From assembly GCF_000283155.1 (NCBI RefSeq), contig NW_004454239.1:8081983-8145982 (forward strand): a stretch of 64,000 nucleotides of DNA, in the 5' to 3' direction. Positions within the stretch are counted from its first letter, which is position 1. Every line of letters begins with the position of its first letter. The notes below the pieces were generated by a model. The model did not search any database. It had not been told where the DNA came from and was given only the letters and a program-made list of their open reading frames with translations. A program made the position numbers and the translations under genes. Positions 45,565-57,121 of this stretch are shown in pieces. This stretch comes from Ceratotherium simum simum. Lineage: Eukaryota > Chordata > Mammalia > Perissodactyla > Rhinocerotidae.

Positions 45565-48500
45565 TACTGAAGAGAGTTTCCTTTCTCCATTGTATGTTCT
45601 TGACTCCTTTGTCAAAAACTAACTGTCTATAGATATATGGGTTGATTTTTCTGCCAGTATCATGCTGTTTTGGTTCCTATAGCTTTGTAGTATATTTTGA
45701 AATCAGCGAGTGAGATACATCTAGCTTTGTTCTTTTTCTCAGAATTCCTTTGTCTATTTGGTGTCTTTGGTTGTGCCATATAAATTTTAGGATTCTTTGT
45801 ATTACTTCCATGAAAAATGTCATTGGGATTCTGCTTGGGATTGCACAGAATTGTGGATTGCTTTAGGTAATATGGAAATTTTAACTACGTTAATTCTTCC
45901 AATCCATGAGCATGGAATACCTTTCCATTTCTTTACATCTTCTTCAATTTCTTTCAATAATGTCTGATAGTTTTCGGTGTATAGGTCTTTCACCTCCTTG
46001 GTTAAATTTATTCCTAGGTATTTTATTCTTTTTGCTGCACTTGTAAATGGAACTGTATTCTTGGTTTCTCTTTCTGCTAATTCATTGTAAGTGTATAGAA
46101 ATGTGGTTGATTTTTGTATGTTGATTTTGTATCTCGCAACTTTACTGTATTTGCTAATTATTTTTAATAGTTTTTGGTGAATTATTTAGGATTTCCTAAA
46201 TATACAGAATCATGTCATCTACAAATAGTGACAGTTTTACATCTCCCTGTCCAGTTTGTATCACTTTTATTTTCTTTACTTGCCTAATTGCTCTGGGTAG
46301 GACTTCCAATACTATGTTTAATGAGCGGTGAAGTGGGCATCCTTGTTTTGTTCCTGTTCTTAGAGGGATAGCTTTCAGCTTTCACCACTGAGTAGGACAT
46401 TGGCTGTGGGTCTGTTGTATAAGGGCTTTATAATGTTGAGATATTTTCCTTCTATACACATTTTATTGAGAGTTTTTATCATAATGGATGTTGAATCTTG
46501 TCAAATGCTTTCTCTGCATCTATTAGATGATCATGCAATTTTTATTCTTCATTTTGGTAATGTGGTGTATCACATTGATTGATTTGCAGATGTTGAACCA
46601 TCCCTGTGTCTCTGGAATAAGTCCCACTTTATCATGGTATATGACCCTTTTAATTACTGTTGTATTTGATTTGCTAATATTATGTTGAGAATTTTTGCAT
46701 CTATCTTCATCAGTAATATTGGCCTGTAATTTTTGTGTGTGTGTTGTCCTTGACTGGTTTTGGTATCAGGCTAATGTTGGCCTTGTAAAATGAGTTAGGA
46801 AGCACTTTGTCATCTTCAATGTTTTGGAAGAATGTGAGAAGGATAGGTATTAAGTCTTCTTTGAATGTCTGGTAGAATTCACCGGAGAAGACATCTGGTC
46901 CTGGACTTTTGTTTTGGGGGAGGTTTTTGATTACTGTTTCAATCTCTATTTGGATTCTCTATTTCTTCTTGATTCAGTTTTGGGATATTGTATGATTCTA
47001 AGGATTTATACATTTATACATTTCTTCCAGACTATCCAATTTGTTGGTATTTGCTTTTCATAGCATTCTTTTATAATCCTTTGTATTTCTTAGGTTCTAA
47101 TTTCTCCTCTTTCATTTCTGAGTTTATTTCTGCTCTGATTTTTATTACTTCCTTCCTTTTTACTGACTTTATTTGTTTGTTCTTGTTTTTCTAGTTCTTT
47201 TAGGTATAGTATTAGATTGTTTATTTGAGATTTTTCTTGTTTTTTAAGGTAGGCCTATATTACTATATACTTCATGCTTAGTACTGCTTTTGCTGCATCT
47301 CATAGGTTTTGGTATGTTTTGTTTACATTTTCATTTTTCTCTAGTTTTTTTTTTGTTTAATTTATGTTTTGATTTCTTCATTGACCCAATGGTTGTTCAG
47401 TAGGATGTTGTTTAGTCTCCACATATTTGTCATTTTCCAAGCATTTTTCTTGTAGTTTATTTCTAATTTCATAGCATTGTGGTCAGAAAAGATGCTTGAT
47501 ATGATTTCAGTCTTCTTAAATTTATTGAGACTTGTTTTGTTTCCTAACATATGGTCTATCTTTGAGAATATTCCATGTGCATTTGAGAAGAATGTATATT
47601 CTGCTGTTTTTGGATGTAGTGTTCTGTATATATCCATTAAGTCCATCTTGTCTAGTGTTTCATTTAAGGCCAGTGTTTCCTTGTTGACTTTCTGTCTGGA
47701 TGATCTATCCATTGATGTAAGTGGGCTGTTGAGGTCCCCTACTATTATTGTGTTGCTGTTAATTTCTCCCTTTAGGACTGTTAATAGTTGCTTTATATAG
47801 TTTGATGCTCCTGTGTTAGGTGCATATATATGCATAAGTGTTATGTCCTCTTGGTGTAATGTCCCTTTTATCATTATATACTGCCCTGCTTTGTCTCTCT
47901 TTGTATTTTTTATCTTGAAGTCTGCTTTGTCTGATATAAGTATGGCTATACCCACTTTCTTTTTTTTGCCATTTGCTTGGAGTATCATCTTCCATCCCTT
48001 CACTCTGAGCCTATGTTTGTCTTTAGAGCTGAGATGTGTTTCCTGGAGGCAGCATATTGTTGTGTCTTGTGTTTTAATCCATCCAGCTACTCTGTGTCTT
48101 TGATTGGGGAATTCAATCCATTTACATTTAGAGTGATTATTGATATATGAGGGCTTAATACTGCCATTTTATCTCTTATTTTCCAGTTGTTCTATATTTC
48201 CATTTTTTCTCTTCCCTTGTACTGACTGCCATTTCAGTTTGGTGGTTTTCTGTGATGATTTTCTCAGTTTTCTCTTTATTTATGAATTGTGGCTCTGCTC
48301 TGATTTTTCATTTAGTGGTTATCATGAGGTTTGTATAAAAGGTCTTGTGGACGATATAGTTAATTTTCTGATAGCCTCTTATCTCCATTAGCCTATGCAG
48401 GTTCTATCCCTTTCCTCTTCCCCTTCTGAGTTGTTGTTGTCATAAATTATTCTGTTTTGTGTTGTGAGTTTGTGCCTAAATTGAAGTGTTTGTTATTTTT

Positions 48501-48599
48501 GATGCTTTCCTTTCCTTTATCTTTTATGTTATAATTAAGTGTTTGCTAACCTGTTCTGATAGAAAGCTGAAGTTTTCTGATTTTGTCTGTCTATTTATC

Positions 48600-49580
48600 T
48601 CCCTTCTCAAAGCTTTGTAGGCCTTTATCTTTTTGATTCAGGTATGAGAGCTTCCTTCATCATTTCTTGTAAGGCAGGTCTAATGGTGATGAATTCCCTC
48701 AGCTTTTGCTTATCTGGGAAAGTTTTTATTTCTTCATCATATCTGAAGGATAGTTTCACTGGATTGAGTATTCTTGGCTGAAAGTTTTTGTCTTTCAGTA
48801 TTTTGATTATATCATTCCACTCTCTCCTAGCCTGTAAGTTTCTGCTGAGAAATTGCTGAAAGCCTGATAGAGGTTTCTTTGTAGATTATTTTGTTCTGCC
48901 TTGATGCCCTTACATTTTTTCTTTGTTGTTGACTTTTGCCAGTTTTACTATTATATGCCTTGGAGCAAGTCTTTTTGCATTGATGCAATTAGGACTTCTA
49001 TTGGCTTCATGTATTTGTAAGTTCAGTTCTTTCCCCAGGTTTGGGAAGTTCTCAGCTATTATTTCTTTGAACAAGCTCTCTGGTCCTTTCTCCCTTTATT
49101 CTCCCTCTGGAAACCTATAATCCTTATGTTGCTTTTCCTAATTGAGTCAGGTAATTCTCAAAGAATTCTTTTCTTTTTGAACCTTAGTTGTCTCTCCTCC
49201 TCCACCTGAAGCATTTCTATATTTCTATCCTCTAAATCACTAATTCTGTCCTCCATAATGTTAGCTCTATTTTTAAAGGATATTAGATTATTTTTCACAT
49301 CATTAATTGTGTTCTTCATATCTAGAATTTCTGCGTTTTTTAAAATAGTTTCAATCTCTTTGGTGAAGTATTTCTTCTACTCATTAATTTCATTCTTGAG
49401 CTCATTGCACTATCTTTTTGAGTTTTCTTGTAACTCGTTGAGTTTCTTTATGACAACTATCTTGAATTCTCTGTCATTTAGATTGTAAATTTCTGTGATT
49501 TCAGGGTTTATTTCTGGAACTTTTCACTTTCCTTCTTCCCTGAAGTGTCACTATAGTGTTTGATGAACGGATCCTTGCTG
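48600..49580 (-). pseudogene. L1 ORF1 remnant
   Basis: The antisense sequence aligns block by block with the ORF1 remnants at 14600-15621 and 50010-50580: the ELQENS-type coiled-coil lead near 49420, and the C-terminal region near 48920-49080 (complement of GAACAAGCTCTCTGGTCC and GACTTTTGCCAG). Stops and indels break it into short frames. Confidence 0.8.
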
Positions 49581-50009
49581 GGACATTTGTGGTACTATCA
49601 GGTAGTAGATTCCACCTGCCACTGCTGGGGGGGAAGCAAGAAGTGTGTTTCTGATTCCACGTCGTCTGCTGGAAGTTGTGCAGGTATGTTGGGCTCTCCT
49701 GCAGGCTGGGATAGCATTTGCCTGCAGGCTGGGCTGTCCCTGCCTCCTCTTAAAGTAGTGCTGGCTGCTGTGTGAGGACCTGCGTCCTGGCTTGCTGCTG
49801 CTGGAGATGGGCAGGGGAGTGCTCACCTATCTCACTGCTTCCTGGAGGTCCAGTCCTTCCTCCTTCAGATGCTATAGCTTCGTGAGTCTCTCAGGCGTCC
49901 TGTTGTGCTGTGTAGGTGTCCTCTGCTGGTCGATGAATGTCCGTTTAGTTGTAATTCAGAGGGGGAGAGACAAAGGAAACAACTCACTCTGCCATGTTTC
50001 TGACATCAC
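49581..50009 (-). promoter_or_regulatory. L1 5' UTR (short)
   Basis: This lies between the ORF1 start area and the 5' end. It contains CTGCAGGCTGGG twice (about 49700 and 49730), a weak short tandem repeat, and ends TCACTCTGCCATG like the other L1 5' ends in the window. No long monomers are visible here, unlike at 15772-16285. Confidence 0.65.
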
Positions 50010-50640
50010 TCCCTGTCATTGACTTTTGATCGTTTTAATATAATCTTCCATGGAGAAGGTCTTTTTGTGGTCTATTAGCTTCATGCACCTATATATCCAG
50101 TTCCTTCCCCAGATTTGGGAAGTTCTTAGCTATTATTTCTTTAAACAAGCTCTCTGCTCCTTTCTCCATATCTTCTCCTTTTGGGATACTCACTATCCTA
50201 TGTTGATTTTCCCAATTGAGTTGCATATTTCTCATAGGATTTCTTCATTTTTTAAAAACCTTAGTTCTCTCTCCTCTCCACCTGATTCATTTCTAGATTT
50301 CTATCTTTGAGCTCACTAATTCTCTCTTCCATATAGTCTGCTCTATTTCCAATGTTTTCTACTTTATTTTTTTGTCTCGTTAATTGTGTTTTTCAGGTCC
50401 AGAATTTCTTTCTTTTTTTGTAATGTTTCAATCTCTTTGGTCAAGTACAACTTCTGTTCATCAATTTTACTCCTGAGCTCATTGAACTGTCTTTCTGAGT
50501 TTTCTTGTAACTCATTCAGTTTCTTGATGATAACTATTTTGAATTCTCTGTCATTTAGATTCAATTTTCCGTGACTTCAAGTCTGGTTTCTGGAGAGTTG
50601 TCATTCTCCTTCTGTTCTGCCATTTTACTGTTGTTCTTCA
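50010..50640 (-). pseudogene. L1 ORF1 remnant of the second 5' block
   Basis: The frame at 50364-50564 carries the coiled-coil segment with KKLNELQENSERQFNELRSK near its start and further heptad-like lysine, leucine and glutamate spacing. The C-terminal RNA-binding part lies toward 50010 in broken frames. It is clearly homologous to the ORF1 at 14600-15621. Confidence 0.85.
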
Positions 50641-50859
50641 TGGTATCTGATGAGTTGATCCTCTGCTGGCATATTTGTGGTAGTAATCACCTTTCTTATT
50701 TGGGTAAAGCTTGGGTTACTTGATTCAGAGCTGCTTCTGATTGTATTTGAGAGCCTGCACTTTCCACCTCCACTGCCTCTGCCTGAGGCATCATTAATGC
50801 CCTCCTTGTGTTGCTTGTGACTCTGAGGTTGCTGGTGACTTGCTGCTTATGATGTCGCT

Positions 50860-51990
50860 GCAGTCATGAGTGTCACCACCAGGATCACCAAGAGTGTGAG
50901 CACCTCTGTTGCTCCTGGGGTCCCCTGGGTCTCGTGTTCCCCCACTGGCACTCCACAGGCTCGGGTGCTGCTGCTGGGTGAACGACCTGCAGTGCTGCTC
51001 CTGAGTTGTCTGGGGGTGCTGGCAGCACTCCTGCTGGGGATGCGGGTTCATGGGTGTTGCCACCACTGCCAGGTGCCCGGTATCTTGTATGCAGTCCCTG
51101 CTGCTGGTAGGGCTGGTGTTGGGGTGCTGACTCTGGGGGCTAGGTCTCAGGTACTGCTGTGGCTCCTTAAGCCTCAGGTCACAGATGCCATCTGCTATTG
51201 CTATGGGATGTGTAGGGGCTAAGTTGCGAGTGTTGCTGCATTTCCTGAAGCCTCTGGTTCAGGTGTCATCTGCCACTGCTGGGGGAGGGGAAGGGGCTGA
51301 TTGTGAGTGTTGCTGCTGCTCCTGCAGCCTCTGGTCTCTGGCACTGGTGTGCCTTTTGAAACCTCAGGTCATGGGCAGCACTGCTGCTGCTGGGGTATCT
51401 GCATCTTGGGTGCAGCCCCCACTGCTGGAAGGGCCAGTGTCAGAGTTACCACTGCCAGGAGGAAGAGAGGGGGCTGGGTCACTGGCACCACTGTGTTTCC
51501 TTAAGCCTCAAGTTGAAGGTGCCACCCACCACTGCTGGGAGGGTGGTAGGGGCTGAGCTGAGAGTGTCTTTGCTGCTCCCGCAGTCTCTGGTCTCCAGCA
51601 CCAGTGCACTTTTTGAGACCTGGGGTCTTGGACACTGCCACCACTGTCGAGGGTTTCTGCAACTTGGGTGCAGCCCCTGCTACTGGAAGGGCTAGTGTTG
51701 GTGGCTCTGCCACCAGGGATGGCTGAGGGGGCTGGGTCGCAGGCATCTCATGGTTCCTGCAGTCTCTAGTCATGGGCCTACAGTGATTCCTGGCACCTCC
51801 AGGAGCATGGGATGCCTGGATTCCTGGGGCCTCCATTTGTGGGTGTTACCTCAGTTCCTGGGGCCTCTGTTTGTAGGCACGACGACAGATCCTGGAACCT
51901 CTAGTCTTTGGAGGTACCACCACTGCTCCCCTGGTTCCGCTGCTGCCAGGAGGTCCAGTCCACTTGCCTTCGGATGTATAGATGTCTGGG
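50860..51990 (-). promoter_or_regulatory. L1 5' UTR with tandem units near 258 bp
   Basis: CTTGGGTGCAGCCC starts at 51405 and 51663 (258 bp apart), with a diverged third copy (CTTGTATGCAGTCCC) at 51084. Surrounding blocks with CTCCTGCAGCCTCTGGTC and CTGGAAGGGCCAGTG or CTGGAAGGGCTAGTG repeat with the same spacing. The region is rich in CTG/CAG words. It is the second L1 5' UTR in the window with units of about 250 bp. Confidence 0.7.
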
Positions 51991-52710
51991 TCTCTCAGTC
52001 ATTCTGGTGTGCTGTGCAGAGTCCTTTGTTGGTCAATGGATGTCCAACTGGTTGTAACTTAGAGGGGAGAGACAAAGAGGACAACTCACTCTGCCGTGAT
52101 GCTGACATCACCCCTAATCTTGAGTTTTTTATTAATATATAATGTCCTTTGTCTCTTGTAAGCTCTTTTATTTAAAGTCTGTTTTGTCTCATGTTAGTCT
52201 AGCCACTCCTGCTCTCCTTTGTTATTATTTGCGTGGAATACCTGTTCTCATCCTTTCACTTTCAACCTATCTGTGTACTGGGATCTCAAGTGAGTCTTAT
52301 GTTTTTATTCATTCTGTAAATCTCTGTTGTTTCTTTGGAGACTGTACATTTAATGTAATTACTGATGAGGAGGGATTTGCTTCTATCATTGTGCTATTTG
52401 TTTTCTATATGCTCCATAGCTTTTCGGTCCCTTATTTCCTGCATTTCTGTCTTCTTTTGCGTTTAGTTGATTTTTTTGTTATGAAGTGTTTAAATTCCTT
52501 CTTAATTACCTTTTGTGTATATTTTATAGCTATTTTCTTTGTGGTTACAATGGAGATTACATTTAACATCCTAAAGTTATAACATTGTAATTTGAATTTA
52601 TAGCATCTTAACTTCAATAACGTACAAAAAATTATGCCTCTTTACAGCTCCATCCCCATCTCTTTCAGTTGTTGATGTCACAAAATTACGTCTGTATACA
52701 TTGTGTGCTC

Positions 52711-53161
52711 TGTTAAAGAGAAAACCATGGGACCCAAATGGCGTCACTTGTGCTAAAGCCCATGATACCAACCGTAGATTTAATACCTAACCTAATCACA
52801 GTTTTGACCTTCCCCAAAAATGTAATCTTAATCAACTAGCCTGGAATTCTCTGGTCAGTGCCAATGAGGTAATCCGTCACGTGGGCCCCTCCATTCCCCA
52901 GAGGAAGAAGAGGCAATCTGCATGATAAAACCCTTGCCTTCCCTCCCCCCGAAAAAGAAGATGTCCTGGCCCCAAATAATCCTTCCTTTTTTTCTTGCTA
53001 ATAACTCCTTGCCTTACCCTCTTTCCTCTAAAAACCTTCCATTTTGTATAACTCCTTGGGGTATCTCTTGACTTGCTAAATGGGATGCTGCCCAATTCAT
53101 GAATCACTTGATAAAGCCAGTAGATCCTCAAGTTTACTCAGTTGAGTTTTGTTTTTTAACA
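52711..53161 (+). mobile_element. Solo LTR of an ERV1-type endogenous retrovirus (MER34-like)
   Basis: The element begins TGTTAAAGAG and ends TTTTTTAACA, giving the TG...CA rule with 5-bp inverted ends, and is 451 bp long. GTGGGCCCCTCCATTCCCC, a TATA-like CTCTAAAAACC at 53026, and GATAAAGCC at 53110 in place of AATAAA give the expected LTR order in sense. Flanks GCTC and GTTC may be a decayed 4-bp duplication. No internal viral genes are present. It sits inside an L1M, so it is younger than that L1M. Confidence 0.75.
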
Positions 53162-53399
53162 GTTCTAAAACATAAACTAATAACTAAAAAATATATTAGC
53201 CTCTTAAATTACATATACAACATTATTTGGAGTTACAAACAAAAGTTACAGTGATACCAGTCTTTACACTAATAGTTTTTTTCTTTAAATGTATTAGTAT
53301 TTTAAAAGATGTAGAAAAGAAAAAGCACAATTACCAACTATTTTTACCACAATACTGGCTTTTATAATTGCCCGTGTGTTCACCGGTGTTGAGACATTT

Positions 53400-54395
53400 A
53401 TTTCTCCATACAGCCTTGAGGTGCAGTCTGGTGTCCTGTCGTCTCCCCTGCAGGGGTCCCTCAAGCATTTCTTGCAGGAGATCTAATGGTCACAAATTCC
53501 CTCAGCTGCTGTTTATCTGGGAATATCTTGATTTCTCTCTCAGTTTTGAAGGACAGTTTTGCTGGAAATAGAATCCTTAGTTGACAGGGTTTTTTTTTGA
53601 GCACTTTGAATATATCTGCTCACTGTCTTCTGGCCTCTGAAGTTTCTTATGAGAAATATGCACATAATCTTATTGAAGATCCTTTGTATGTGATAATTTG
53701 CTTCTCTCTCACTACTTTTGAGATTCACTTTTTGTCTTTGACTCTTGAAAGTTTGATTATAATGAGTCTCTCTGTGGGTATCTTTCAGTTCATCTTACTT
53801 GGAGTTTGTTGAGCTTCTTGGACATTTATATCCATCTCTTTCATCAAATTTGGGAAGTTTTCATCCATTATTTCTTCTAATATTCTTTCTGTCCTTTCTG
53901 TCTCTCTTCTTCAGGGACACCCATGATGCATATGTTGGTCTGCCTGATGGTGCCCCGCAGGTTCCTTAGGCTGTATTTGCTTTTCTTCAATTTTTTTCTT
54001 TCTATTCCTCAGCATCTATAATTTCCATTGCCTTATCGCCAAGTTCACTGATTCTTTCTTCTCCTTGCTCAAATCTATCTTTGAATCCTTCTGGTGAATT
54101 TTTCATTTCAATTGTTGTACTTTTCATCTCCAAAATTTTTTTTTGGTTTCTTTTTAGATTTTCTATCTGTTTATTGATATTTACATTTCGTTCAAGCGTC
54201 ATTCTCTGGACTTTCTCCACATCTTCCTTCAGTTCTTTGAGCATCTTTAAGACAATTGTTTTGAAGTTTGTCTACTATATCTGCCATTAAGTCTTTTTCA
54301 GGGACAGATCCTGTTGAATTATGTTTTTCCTTTGAATGGGCCATACTTTCCTGTTTCTTTATATGTCTTGTGATTTTTAATTGAGTCCTGAACAT
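53400..54395 (-). pseudogene. L1M ORF1 remnant
   Basis: The start Met at 54395 is supported by the typical L1 ORF1 opening (MFRTQLKITRHIKKQE). The following overlapping frame (54002-54244) is a coiled coil with RFEQGEERISELGDKAMEI. The C-terminal RNA-binding part lies toward 53400 in broken frames. A frameshift near 54200 separates the two open pieces. Confidence 0.88.
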
Positions 54396-55130
54396 TTAAA
54401 TCTAATAATGTGGTAATTCTGTAAATCAGATTCCCCCTTCCCCAGGGTTTGATTTTTTTGTTATTGTTTTTGTTTTTTGATTATTGTAGGCTGTCTCTGC
54501 GCCTGGGATCAGCCTGAAGTATACACTTAATGCCTTCTTCTGAGTCTTATCCTTGGCAGTCATTTTCTATTTTCCCCCATATATATATTTGTATTTGAAT
54601 GTCCTAATCTTTAATGTCTGGATCCCAAAAGGGGAAAAGCGAAAAATGAAGGAGGAAAAAAAGGCCACTAGCCTTTTAAATCTCCTGGAAGTCACCTCAG
54701 CTGGAAGGGGAGGGGCTTGCAACAGTGGAGGAAGGTGCAACAACAGTGGCTGCCCATCACTTTGTCTGTGATTCTGTGATCAGAACAGCAATCAGTGATC
54801 AGATCACAGTTCACTGATATTTGGAGAACAGAGTACTTTTTGCCCACTCTGTCTTCTGCAAGCTGTGTGTAACCTGCTTCAGAAACACGTGCATAACTGC
54901 TTGCCTTGTAGCTAGGGGTGGAGGATGGGTAGCTACTACTGTGCTCAGAGCTGAAATTGACCAAAATTAACCACGTAGTATGGTCCAAGCCTCCCCTGGA
55001 AATTGCAAACCTTCAACATACTCCAGAGTTGCAAAATAGTTACACTGGACAGATCCTGCCAGTGTAATTGTTGTCCTGGTGGGGAGACAGATTCCTGGGG
55101 CTTTCTACTCTGCCATCTTCCCAGAATCCT
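54396..55130 (-). promoter_or_regulatory. L1M 5' UTR
   Basis: This is the region between the ORF1 start at 54395 and the L1 5' terminus at 55130. It is not tandemly repeated. Identified by position between two recognised L1M landmarks. Confidence 0.65.
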
Positions 55131-56700
55131 CTCTTTCCTTCACTTTTGAAGAATAGTTTTTCTGAATATAGAATTCTTGGTTTACAGTCTTTTTCTTTCA
55201 GTACTTTGAATATGTCATCTCCCGGCTTTCTAGCCTCCATTATTTCTGATGAGAAATCAGCTGTTAATCTTACTGATAATCCTCTGTATGTTGTGAGTCA
55301 CTTTTCTCTTGCTACTTTCAAGATTCTGTCTTTGTCTTTTCACAATTTTATTATGTTGTGCTTAAGTGTGGATCACTTAGAGTTTATCCCACTCGGATTT
55401 GTTGAGTTTCTTAGATGTGTAGATTAAGGCTTTTCATCAAATTTGGGAAGTTTTTAGTCATAATTTCTTTGAATATTCTTTCTTCTCCTTTCTCTCTCTC
55501 TCTCCTCTCCTCTGGGACTCCCATTATGCACATATTGGCACTCTTGATGGTGCCCCACGTGTCTCTGAGGCTATGTTCATTATTCTACATTTTTTTCTCT
55601 CTGTTCCCCAGACTGGATAATCTTAACTGATCTATTTTCTAGTTTGCTGATTCTTTCTTCTGTCTGCTCAAATCTGCTGTTTTTCATTTCAGTTATTGTA
55701 CTTTTAAAATGTATATTTAATTCATTTTTTAATAATTTTTATCTCTTTATTGATATTCAATATCTGCTGAGACATCAGTCTCATATTTTCCTTTAGTTGT
55801 TTAGACATGATTCCCTTGCACTCTTTCAAATATTTGAAGTAGCTGACTTAAAGTCTTTGTCTTAAGTCCAGTGTCTGGGCTTCCTCAGGGACAGATTCTA
55901 TTGATTACTTTTTTCCTTTCTATGGGCCAAATTTCTTGTTTTTTAATTTTTTGTTGGAAATTGGCATTGCAAATAATCTAATGTGGCAACTTTGTCAATC
56001 AGATTTCCTCCTTCCCCAGGGTTTGTTCTTATTGCTGCTTTTTTAAGTTGCTGTTGCTTATTTGTTTAGTGACTGATCTGAACTAATATTGTAAAGATGA
56101 TGTTCCTTGTTGTGTGTGGCCACTGAAATCTCTACTCAGTTAGCTCAGTGGTCAGCTAATTATTGGATAGAGATTTCCTTAAACATCTGGAAAGAATAAA
56201 CCTCCCAGTCTGTGCCAAGGAGCTCTGTGTGTGTTGGGGACTGTCTTTAACAATCAGCCAGGCAATCCACAATTCTGCCTTAGCCTTCACTTCCTATTTG
56301 TGCAGATCCTCAAGGTTTACCGCAGGTGAGAGCTTAGGGACTTTTCAAGACCTTCCAGAGCAGGCGTACAGCCCTGGGTGTATGTGTGGTCCTCTAGTTT
56401 CCAGGAGTATGTCAGAGATTTTCAAAGCTCCTGTGTACATCTCATTCCCTAGCTGTCCTTTTAAGTTTTTTGGTGAGTCTATTGTTTGCTCCAATTCTAA
56501 TCCACTACCTCAGGCAGCTGAAAAGTTAAAACACTTGCCTCTATGTTGTTTTCAACAAATGTCCCCTGGGGAGAAAGATTTTTACACTGGAAACGTTTCA
56601 AGTCAGGTCAAATACAGGCAGCCTTTCAAGTGGAATCATCCAAGGAACCATCAGAAAGATCAAATAATGACAGTTTTGGAGAATGAGGCATTGTAAGAGC
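55131..56700 (-). mobile_element. Another L1M 5' block: ORF1 and 5' UTR, antisense, no ORF2
   Basis: ORF1-type sequence restarts at 55131: TTTTGAAGAATAGTTTTTC parallels TTTTGAAGGACAGTTTTGC at 53546, and CCCATTATGCACATATTGGC parallels CCCATGATGCATATGTTGG at 53920. The 5' UTR follows to about 56700 (end approximate). A 177-codon plus-strand frame at 56163-56696 lies in this antisense 5' UTR and is not treated as a gene. Confidence 0.78.
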
Positions 56701-57104
56701 TCTAGTTCTGCTTTGCTTCCTCCTGTGTCTGCCAGGCTGCACTGGGAGCATGAGCTGTGGTTTTTCAAGGTGACCACTGAGCTGGAGAGCAGGAGATGAG
56801 GCTAGGCCAAGTTAAAAGGCCATAGGATTTGCCATTCTTACTGGAGAAGAGAAATGTGAAGGAGGCCTGAAGGTGGTGAGGTGGGAGAGGTGGGCGTCTC
56901 TGAGAGTGTTTAGATAGGTGTGCCAACACTGTGAGGTAAGGACCTGCCTGGATGTTAGAGAACCAGCGAGGAGGCCAGTGGGCCTAGGGTAAGCAGGATG
57001 CATTTTATCACTTTTGTCTCTCTGGCCTTAACCCAGGGCCTGGGACCTTGTGGGCACCTGTGGAGCATGTTCATACTGTGAGAAGTGAGACTCAGTCATG
57101 AGCA
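56701..57104. other. Unique DNA, nothing recognised
   Basis: There is no repeat or exon signature that I can name. Confidence 0.4.
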
Positions 57105-57121
57105 TTGGCTGATGCAAGCTT

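Larger units (their letters stand above)
44535..48160 (-). pseudogene. L1 ORF2 remnant (endonuclease and reverse transcriptase), long but broken
   Basis: The 213-codon frame at 47362-48003 is a good part of the endonuclease domain. It contains IYAPNTG, a GDLNSPLTSMDRSS block, FSKIDHMLGNK and FSDHNAMKLEI; the SDH tripeptide is part of the catalytic site in this family. RT sequence follows downstream as short broken frames. The C-terminal part is readable at 44535-45023. The ERE at 45346-45555 interrupts the 3' half. Stops and frameshifts prevent a full-length protein. Confidence 0.92.
44099..50009 (-). mobile_element. Long L1 LINE (lineage-specific type), antisense
   Basis: The 3' end begins at the T-run near 44099 and shares its 3' UTR with the elements at 11405 and 62688 (ATTTTATTGAGGTCACAGTG, 'aggtgtacattattata'). 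ORF2 spans about 48160 to 44540, ORF1 about 49570 to 48600, and the 5' UTR ends at about 50009 (CTCTGCCATGTTTCTGACAT). An ERE sits inside it. It is one of the most complete L1s in the window but carries many stops. Directly beyond its 5' end a second ORF1-5' UTR block begins. Confidence 0.92.
50010..52110 (-). mobile_element. Second L1 5' block (ORF1 plus long 5' UTR), lacking ORF2
   Basis: Beginning exactly after the 5' end of the preceding L1, ORF1 sequence starts again at the point matching 48920 (GTCATTGACTTTTGATCG versus GTTGTTGACTTTTGCCAG) and runs through ORF1 and a 5' UTR to a 5' end at about 52110 (CTCTGCCGTGATGCTGACAT). There is no ORF2 or 3' UTR for this block. It is either a remnant truncated by the other insertion, or part of one composite insertion. 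Confidence 0.85.
52119..55130 (-). mobile_element. L1M LINE: start of ORF2, ORF1 and 5' UTR, antisense, split by a solo LTR
   Basis: ORF2 endonuclease sequence begins at about 52119 (AATATATAATGTCCTTTGTC, then TTAAAGTCTGTTTTGTCTC). The inter-ORF region is broken by an LTR at 52711-53161 and resumes at 53162. ORF1 runs from 54395 down to about 53400. The 5' UTR ends near 55130 with TCTACTCTGCCATCTTCCC, the complement of the typical L1M 5' start. It may be the 5' part of the L1M seen at 37785-44092, but about 900 bp of ORF2 between them is missing. Confidence 0.85.

Noticed and set aside
56163..56696. 177-codon plus-strand frame
   Set aside because: It lies in what appears to be an antisense L1M 5' UTR and matches no protein I know.
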